The notes under the pieces are model-generated. The model was given only the letters and a program-made list of their open reading frames with translations. It searched no databases and was not told the origin of the DNA. Positions 9,001-11,332 of a stretch of DNA of 11,332 nt are shown in pieces. The stretch spans positions 1 to 11,332 of the forward strand of contig JAUCNG010376038.1 of the NCBI GenBank assembly GCA_032353305.1. The letters run 5' to 3'. This stretch comes from Cephalothrix spiralis (lineage: Eukaryota > Nemertea > Palaeonemertea > Archinemertea > Cephalotrichidae). Positions within the stretch are counted from its first letter, which is position 1. Every line of letters starts with the position of its first letter. The translations under genes and the position numbers were made by a program.

Positions 9001-10194
9001 TATGAACCGTTTAAATGTTAGACTTATTACATAATAAGTGTAACATTCAAACGGTTCATAAAAAGTTCAATAACTGAAATCCAACTGCAAAGCCCCTAGG
9101 TGCATTTATTTACATGTATTTTAATGATGAGGTCAATGTTCTGTTGTAGAAGTGAAAGCCAAAAGGCTACAAGAAAAAGAAGCTGATGCTGCTGTAGTTG
9201 CGTTTAAAGAATTGGATGTTGATCAGGACGGCAGGTATGATTTCTTTAAAGACTTTTTTTAATTGATTGGTTTACGGACCGGTCCCCGCCGGTGAGAATT
9301 TACGTAAAATGGAACTAATAAAAAAATTATATTATTTTTTATTTACCGCCGCCGCCGATAGACGTTTCGGACATGAATATAAATTAAACATTTTTTTACC
9401 GCCAACGGAATACTCAGCCATCGAATGGAAAAAAACTGCCGCGGAGGGATTTTTCGGACAGCGTTTTGAAATAAATTCGTCGGTATGTTAAATTGTTTAA
9501 TTCAGCATTTTATCATTGAAATAAGTTAAATTGTATTTAAGAATTTTTTACCGCCGTGGCGGGATTTTTTGAAAAGTTTAAAAAGGCCTATGGTACATGT
9601 TTGCAGGGAGCGCAGCAGTCATCGCATGCGACTGAATCGGATTTTTGTGCGATAGATAAAAAGTCGTTGCATTGCAGCATATCCAACAGATGGTTTGATA
9701 TGTTCGTTGCAGCACTGGATCGATTAAGCAATAGTTATTGAAATTCGCGACAGGGCCGGGTTGGGGGATTTCACTTTAGTCGGCTGTAGGCGCTGTTTAA
9801 ACCGGGCAATTTTTCCCGATCTGTTTACAACAAAGATTTTCGAAATATGGTTTTATGAAACAAGGCCAATTAACGAATCGTGTTTTTCATTGATTTACGG
9901 ATCCGTTGTCGGGGGGAGGGTCCCCAAAAAGTGATTTTGCATTAGAAATAGGGCGATAATTTTTATGACCCCTGCCTCTGCCGTTGACAATATTTTTTTA
10001 TAAACTCTGTCCGTTTTTAAAATAAAAACAAAAAATAAAAAGGCTTTATTGTTGATTACCCTAAAAGTGTAGTACTTTGTACAATGAGCTTATGTTATTC
10101 GTTTTCTGATTTCAGCGTCTCCGTTCCTGAAATGCAGGCTCATACTGAATTCGACGTAGATAACAATGGAGAAGTTTCAACTGAAGAAGCGAAG
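1..10194 (+). CDS. PRKCSH: PRKCSH, glucosidase II subunit beta (spliced gene, partial at both ends)
   Basis: This is the overall gene span; the coding parts are the nine exons listed separately. Glucosidase II trims the two inner glucoses from N-glycans in the ER, which controls calnexin/calreticulin cycling. The beta subunit is the non-catalytic partner that retains the alpha subunit in the ER and recruits glycan. Joined exons total 741 bases (247 codons) in one open frame. In order they encode the signal-peptide end, a twin LDLa-like domain with ten cysteines (about residues 20-80), a Lys/Glu-rich helical region (about 83-195) and two canonical EF-hand loops (DVDQDGSVSVPE and [12 protein letters not shown], about 215-245). 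The family continues with an acidic stretch, an MRH domain and a C-terminal ER-retention signal, none of which is in the window. Intron phases in order are 1,1,1,2,0,1,1,2,0. The family call is very secure. Exon borders rest on GT/AG sites and frame continuity read by eye, with no transcript evidence. Confidence 0.95.
341..382. repeat. Imperfect hairpin
   Basis: GGGTCCTTTATGAAA on the left faces TTTCATAATCATAAGGGACCC on the right. The arms pair with a few extra bases on the right side and a very short loop. It is probably a small decayed inverted repeat; no target duplication was seen. Confidence 0.4.
686..946. repeat. Imperfect inverted repeat, possible decayed MITE
   Basis: The left arm (about 686-732) contains AACAGCCGTG and GCAGCTATTTTGGTTAAATT. 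The right arm (about 889-946) contains AATTATAACCAAAATAG, GCAGCTG and CACGGCTGATCATC. The arms are roughly reverse complements with gaps. The motif AGCCGTG or its complement recurs several times in and around the spacer. Neither the outer ends nor a target duplication are clear, so the family and true limits are unknown. Confidence 0.45.
822..887. repeat. Two tandem copies of a 33-bp unit
   Basis: CGTCAAAAATTCTAATGAT at 822 is followed by CGTCAAAAATTCTGATGAC at 855; each is followed by CTAAAAAAA. The period is 33 bases with about four differences. The pair lies in the spacer of the inverted repeat around it. Confidence 0.75.
1351..1963. mobile_element. TTAA-flanked MITE, copy A (interrupted by a nested element)
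   Basis: TTAA at 1347-1350 and TTAA at 1964-1967 flank a unit that starts AGGCTGTATCTATA and whose other end, reverse-complemented, reads AGCCTGTAATACATTG: a weak terminal inverted repeat with TTAA target duplication, as in piggyBac- or Kolobok-like elements. A second copy (4332-5532) shows about 85 percent identity by eye over the first 85 bases, and matching sequence around GTTGATTACAYGGTTC and TGTAAACAAAA. Without the nested element (1543-1929) and its duplicated target, the unit is about 221 bp. It has no coding capacity. The superfamily is inferred only from TTAA. Confidence 0.72.
1543..1929. mobile_element. Nested 387-bp non-autonomous DNA element with CAGGGTGTC ends
   Basis: The ends are perfect 9-bp inverted repeats, CAGGGTGTC and GACACCCTG. 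A perfect 5-bp direct repeat, TGTAA, flanks it (1538-1542 and 1930-1934). The homologous site in MITE copy B (5502-5506) has a single TGTAA and no insert, which confirms insertion and exact borders. Inside, the motif GTCAGGGAAA recurs near 1617, 1858 and 1891, and AAAACCTGGGAAGTCAGG lies near the left end. The CAGGG start resembles hAT ends, but hAT elements make 8-bp duplications, so the superfamily is uncertain. There is no transposase. Confidence 0.85.
2020..2136 (+). CDS. PRKCSH: PRKCSH exon 2: first LDLa-like repeat of the G2B domain
   Basis: The acceptor TTCTTTCAG ends at 2019 and the donor GTAATT starts at 2137; both flanking introns are phase 1. The exon encodes [16 protein letters not shown] and continues through [15 protein letters not shown]. 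This is the LDL-receptor class A pattern: the acidic CDC-x-D-x-SDE cluster is the calcium-binding site of such repeats. Three cysteines lie here, and their partners are in exon 3. In the family this N-terminal domain binds the catalytic alpha subunit. Spacing matches vertebrate PRKCSH with no gaps over this stretch. Confidence 0.95.
2137..2790 (+). other. Intron 2 (phase 1)
   Basis: A 654-base A+T-rich intron with donor GTAATT and acceptor TTTAAATTAG. The only internal structure I see is a short direct repeat, CCATTGGAAAAATTA, near 2585 and 2609. No gene or mobile element is recognised. Confidence 0.85.
2585..2623. repeat. Short direct repeat, about 24-bp period
   Basis: TCCATTGGAAAAATTAG and TCCATTGGAAAAATTAT occur in tandem with a short spacer. 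This is a small local duplication in intron 2. Confidence 0.6.
2791..2886 (+). CDS. PRKCSH: PRKCSH exon 3: end of first and start of second LDLa-like repeat
   Basis: The acceptor TTTAAATTAG ends at 2790 and the donor GTAAGT starts at 2887, a perfect consensus; both introns are phase 1, the usual arrangement for LDLa modules. It encodes [12 protein letters not shown] and then ends in RVNDGLC. Three cysteines are present. NGT is an N-glycosylation sequon at the same place as the vertebrate NGS sequon. The VNDGLC end leads straight into the second acidic calcium cluster in exon 4. An overlapping open frame on the - strand at 2827-3075 is a shadow. Confidence 0.95.
2887..3826 (+). other. Intron 3 (phase 1)
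   Basis: A 940-base intron with donor GTAAGT and acceptor ATTTCAG. Apart from a 16-bp-stem hairpin near its 3' end, I see no gene or repeat. The open frame at 3660-3872 (+) runs into exon 4 in the wrong frame and is not a gene. Confidence 0.85.
3743..3779. repeat. Perfect 16-bp hairpin upstream of exon 4
   Basis: CAGAAGCGATATAACC (3743-3758) and its exact reverse complement GGTTATATCGCTTCTG (3764-3779) are separated by five bases. It ends 47 bases before the exon 4 acceptor junction, so it may overlap or adjoin the branch-point region. It is probably a small palindromic insertion. Any effect on splicing is speculation. Confidence 0.85.
3827..3884 (+). CDS. PRKCSH: PRKCSH exon 4: end of second LDLa-like repeat
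   Basis: This small exon follows the acceptor ATTTCAG (ends 3826) and precedes the donor GTAAGA at 3885. It encodes [18 protein letters not shown]; the Asp before it spans the intron 3 junction and the Lys after it spans the intron 4 junction. The DGSDE motif is the calcium-binding cluster of the second repeat. Four cysteines bring the domain to ten, the number known in vertebrate PRKCSH. The exon is entered in phase 1 and left in phase 2, so skipping it (58 bases) would shift the frame. A stable hairpin lies 48 bases upstream of it. Confidence 0.94.
4405..4434. repeat. 15-bp tandem duplication inside MITE copy B
   Basis: GTGATCACTAGTCCT and GTGATCACTAGTCTA are adjacent. Copy A has only one such unit (GTAATCACTAGTCTA), so the duplication arose in copy B after the copies diverged. 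Confidence 0.8.
4478..5423. mobile_element. Fold-back (long inverted repeat) element, 946 bp, TA target duplication
   Basis: The ends are CAGCCTGGCCCATAAAAA and, reverse-complemented from the right, TAGCCTGGCCCATAAAAA. TA occurs on both sides (4476-4477 and 5424-5425). The two arms (about 4478-4966 and 5037-5423) are reverse complements over almost their full length, with a 70-base spacer. Matching landmarks include GTCACGTGACaaaagtacgt, GAAAGCTGTTGAAAAATGCA, GAGGATTAGCATGGCATG and ATTTGATC. The left arm is about 100 bases longer because of internal indels. MITE copy A lacks it at the corresponding place. There is no transposase. TA duplication and the CCCATAAAA end suggest mobilisation by a Tc1/mariner-type transposase. 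Confidence 0.87.
5922..6039 (+). CDS. PRKCSH: PRKCSH exon 5: charged helical segment, part 1
   Basis: The acceptor TTTCCTTCAG ends at 5921 and the donor GTATAC starts at 6040. It encodes [16 protein letters not shown] and ends in GKTAKEQNK, 39 full codons after one base that completes the Lys from exon 4. The composition is rich in Lys, Glu and Gln with no Pro, which suggests a long helix or coiled coil, as known between the G2B domain and the EF hands. Sequence identity to vertebrates is low here, but length and position agree. The exon ends in phase 0. Confidence 0.93.
6093..6126. repeat. Perfect 17-bp tandem duplication
   Basis: GAGATATCGCCCTATTT occurs twice back to back. The preceding GGAAATAGGCGAGATATC makes the segment nearly palindromic with it. 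A related inverted sequence is at 9945-9970. Confidence 0.92.
6174..6228. repeat. Tandem duplication, 25 and 30 bases
   Basis: TTCAAAATAAGT followed by TATTAGGGCCTAA occurs twice; the second unit carries five extra bases (TGTGT region) in the middle. It is a local duplication with a small indel. Confidence 0.88.
7102..7165 (+). CDS. PRKCSH: PRKCSH exon 6: charged helical segment, part 2
   Basis: The acceptor ATTTTTTGTTTTAG ends at 7101 and the donor GTATGT starts at 7166. The exon encodes [20 protein letters not shown] plus Glu, with one base left over (phase 1). It continues the Lys/Glu-rich helix of exon 5 and aligns without gaps to the helical region of vertebrate PRKCSH in length. It is only 64 bases long and A+T-rich; it is identified by its open frame, good splice sites and its place between exons 5 and 7. 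Confidence 0.9.
7296..7476 (+). mobile_element. tRNA-derived SINE-like sequence
   Basis: TAGCTCAGACGG (7305-7316) matches an RNA polymerase III A box with one mismatch. GGTTCGATCCC (7371-7381) matches the B box. The boxes start 66 bases apart, more than in a mature tRNA without intron, and the bases around 7298-7304 do not pair with those after the T arm, so it is not an intact tRNA gene. GTGGG/CCCAC can still form a T-arm-like stem. After the tRNA-like head comes an unrelated body of about 85 bases and a run of nine A (7468-7476), the usual layout of a SINE. No clear target duplication was found, so the borders are approximate. Confidence 0.65.
7985..8007. repeat. Small hairpin, 7-bp stem
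   Basis: GAAGAAC (7985-7991) and GTTCTTC (8001-8007) pair across a nine-base loop. This may be part of a dispersed repeat, but nothing else supports it. Confidence 0.4.
8380..8445 (+). CDS. PRKCSH: PRKCSH exon 7: charged helical segment, part 3
   Basis: The acceptor TTTTTTTACAG ends at 8379 and the donor GTAAGT-like GTAAGT starts at 8446; both introns are phase 1. The exon encodes [20 protein letters not shown] plus Glu, preceded by a junction Thr. The [16 protein letters not shown] pattern matches the vertebrate segment (KPEREAKEQHQKLWE), the best conserved part of the helix, so this exon fixes the alignment firmly. The open frame at 8313-8507 that contains it is the exon plus intron read-through, not a separate gene. 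Confidence 0.94.
8446..9149 (+). other. Intron 7 (phase 1)
   Basis: A 704-base A+T-rich intron with donor GTAAGT and acceptor TTCTGTTGTAG. It contains the palindrome at 8997-9064. The start (8500-8630) has phrases like ACCTGGAAATCAT and AATCAGGGAAGAGTC that faintly recall the interior of the nested element at 1543-1929, but without its ends. Confidence 0.8.
8997..9064. repeat. 68-bp near-perfect palindrome
   Basis: The left arm (8997-9028) holds ATGAACCGTTTAAATGTTAG; the right arm (9033-9064) holds GTAACATTCAAACGGTTCAT. The 32-base arms pair with two mismatches around a four-base loop, ACAT. It lies 85 bases before the exon 8 acceptor junction. It is probably a very short MITE or a fold-back remnant; no target duplication is obvious. 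Confidence 0.9.
9150..9234 (+). CDS. PRKCSH: PRKCSH exon 8: end of helix and first half of EF-hand 1
   Basis: The acceptor TTCTGTTGTAG ends at 9149 and the donor GTATGA starts at 9235. The exon encodes [15 protein letters not shown] and then [18 protein letters not shown] is also in vertebrate PRKCSH. DVDQDG is the first half of a canonical EF-hand calcium loop (Asp at positions 1, 3 and 5, Gly at 6); intron 8 (phase 2) cuts the loop just after the Gly, and the Ser at position 7 spans the junction. Confidence 0.95.
9235..10115 (+). other. Intron 8 (phase 2), with a G+C-richer block
   Basis: An 881-base intron with donor GTATGA and acceptor CTGATTTCAG. Part of it, about 9270-9800, is richer in CG-containing words than the other introns, for example CCGCCGCCGCCG-like runs. 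TTTACCGCC recurs near 9342, 9396 and 9547. The open frames at 9267-9491 and 9556-9741 (+) have no motif I recognise and no splice logic. The phrases ATTGATTGGTTTACGGACC (about 9261) and CATTGATTTACGGATCC (about 9888) are similar, so the block could be an inserted element, but I cannot define ends. Confidence 0.6.
10116..10194 (+). CDS. PRKCSH: PRKCSH exon 9: second half of EF-hand 1 and EF-hand 2
   Basis: The acceptor CTGATTTCAG ends at 10115 and the donor GTACGT starts at 10195. The exon encodes [12 protein letters not shown] and [14 protein letters not shown]. Together with exon 8 this completes EF loop 1 (DVDQDGSVSVPE, Glu at position 12) and adds loop 2 ([12 protein letters not shown]: Asp1, Asp3, Asn5, Gly6, Glu12). 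Both loops keep all the usual calcium ligands. The exon ends in phase 0. The next exon, which should start the segment before the acidic linker, was not found in the remaining 1.1 kb. Confidence 0.94.
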
Positions 10195-11066
10195 GTACGT
10201 GTAATGCACCAGTCAATGAAATGCACCGTGGGGGGGGGGAGGTGCCAGGAGTTGTCAAAATAACGTCGCTAAGAGCGATCCTAGTGGTAGAAATCTGGAT
10301 AACCCCGATCCATCAAACTCCTTCAGCGTGAAGTCCCCGGGTAGGGTGGCGGTACATAGTGCTCCAGAGCGCAATTTTAAATATAGTATGTAAACAAAAT
10401 TCTTTCAAGAAGCAAAACAAAGATGAAAGTTATTTTTTCTTAAATTCATTATTTTTTCTTGTTCTCGTTTGTTCCATTTGCATGCGGATTTTTTCTATAA
10501 AAATCAAATAAAATATAAAAATCCCAATCCCTATGGGCGATCCATAGCGATCGGGTAGGTGTCCGACTGCGATGCCTAGCACCGCTTTGAGCGATTTCGG
10601 GAGAAATATATTTACCTTACAACGGTGTTTGGGCCCTACGTGGTAGAATATGACTTAAATTTTGAATTTTTGGTTTCTGATATCTAACTGTTGAAAATCG
10701 AATATATGTTAAAATTGTGTGTCGGTCCATTTTTTCCCCCTGATAATTCGGCCACCAGGTTGTTCTCCCACTATTTAGGCCACTTGATCGTTTTACTAGG
10801 TCGCCGTAGTCAGTTCGGCCCATATTTTAATCTCATACCAAACACACTATGGTCTGGACTCATCCATCAAGTCTCGAAATATTTTTTTGAACCCGTAAAA
10901 TGATTATCCGATACGTAAAGTAGTTAGCGGGTCTATCTAGTGCTGAGCTACTTTGGTGTTGCATCACGTTCTGCATAAACTACAGTGGTGTGCAGATTTA
11001 TTAGACCACTCTATTCTGGACTACATGTATTATTAGTGTACAAGATTTACTTTTGGTCATAATACA

Positions 11067-11090
11067 GTAAGTAAGTAAGTAAGTAAGTAA
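11067..11090. repeat. GTAA microsatellite, six units
   Basis: Six perfect tetranucleotide repeats of GTAA. The last two units are also the start of the 32-bp duplicated segment that follows. Confidence 0.95.
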
Positions 11091-11146
11091 TATTTTTTTA
11101 TTAGAGTTGATGCCGTAAGTAATATTTTTTTATTAGAGTTGATGCC
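11083..11146. repeat. Perfect 32-bp tandem duplication
   Basis: The unit starts GTAAGTAATATTTTTTT and ends ATTAGAGTTGATGCC; it occurs at 11083-11114 and 11115-11146 without a difference. It probably arose by slippage or unequal pairing at the neighbouring GTAA array. Confidence 0.95.
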
Positions 11147-11182
11147 TCAAAATCAGAAAATTATTACAATTTACATAATATA

Positions 11183-11332
11183 CAGTGTGTCCCATAAAAA
11201 AGGTAATCCAACTTTGCAGGTTTATGGCGCAAAAAGTATAGATTTTGGAAAAATATTTTTAGCCACAATTTTAGAGCATCTTTTTACCTTTCCATTCACA
11301 CCACCTAACATAAATTATCTTCACGCATGACT
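11183..11332 (+). mobile_element. Probable end of a Tc1/mariner-type element (runs out of window)
   Basis: TA at 11181-11182 is followed by CAGTGTGTCCCATAAAAAAG, which resembles the terminal inverted repeats of many mariner-type elements (CAG-GTGTCCCATAAA pattern). The other end would be outside the window, so this is a one-sided call. The open frame at 11139-11330 crosses this border and is not a gene. Confidence 0.5.

Larger units (their letters stand above)
10195..11332 (+). other. Intron 9 (phase 0), continuing beyond the window
   Basis: The donor is GTACGT. No downstream PRKCSH exon is visible. The overlapping open frames at 10617-10823 (-) and 10691-10903 (+) show no recognisable domain. 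The last 270 bases hold a microsatellite, a tandem duplication and a probable transposon end; 10200-11060 otherwise shows nothing I recognise. Confidence 0.8.

Noticed and set aside
9267-9741. Two open frames (9267-9491 and 9556-9741) as a possible broken gene
   Set aside because: No recognisable motif in either, no shared family and no plausible splice sites joining them. Kept only as a compositional island.
10388-10401. Third MITE copy, from ATGTAAACAAAATT
   Set aside because: A 14-base match in A+T-rich DNA without the rest of the unit; may be chance.
10617-10903. Overlapping open frames on opposite strands, or a missing PRKCSH exon
   Set aside because: Neither product resembles PRKCSH downstream sequence or any family I recognise.
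1-11332. CRISPR array, operon, phage or bacterial defence system
   Set aside because: The window is intron-containing animal DNA with a PRKCSH gene; the repeats are transposon-derived and not regularly spaced.

Overview
The window is animal nuclear DNA: one intron-rich protein gene on the + strand, set in A+T-rich introns full of transposon debris. The gene is PRKCSH, the beta (regulatory) subunit of ER alpha-glucosidase II. I read nine exons by eye: 1-58 (partial), 2020-2136, 2791-2886, 3827-3884, 5922-6039, 7102-7165, 8380-8445, 9150-9234 and 10116-10194. All visible junctions are GT/AG, the reading frame stays open across every junction, and the product is co-linear with vertebrate PRKCSH as I know it. 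The joined exons give 741 bases, 247 codons. They cover the end of the signal peptide, the paired LDL-receptor class A-like (G2B) domain with ten cysteines, a charged helical segment and two EF-hand loops. The start codon lies upstream of the window. The acidic linker, the MRH lectin domain and the ER-retention C-terminus must lie downstream. I found no gene on the - strand; the short open frames outside the exons look like chance or repeat-derived frames.

The organism is an invertebrate metazoan. The A+T richness, introns of 0.65-2 kb and the mix of short DNA transposons with a tRNA-derived SINE would suit a mollusc or another lophotrochozoan, but the sequence does not settle that.

Layout: exon 1 (1-58); intron 1 with an inverted-repeat and tandem-repeat cluster (about 686-946) and a TTAA-flanked MITE (1351-1963) split by a second element (1543-1929); exons 2-4 with short introns, one holding a strong hairpin just before exon 4; intron 4 with a second copy of the same MITE (4332-5532), split by a 946-bp fold-back element (4478-5423); exon 5; intron 5 with short tandem duplications; exon 6; intron 6 with a tRNA-derived SINE-like sequence (about 7296-7476); exon 7; intron 7 with a 68-bp near-perfect palindrome (8997-9064); exon 8; intron 8 with a G+C-richer block of unknown origin; exon 9; then intron 9, with a GTAA microsatellite, a perfect 32-bp tandem duplication and what looks like the end of a Tc1/mariner-type element at the window edge.

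Nothing here is a convincing new molecular system. The most informative structure is the pair of MITE copies: each was hit by a different transposon at a different place, so each copy preserves the empty site of the other.
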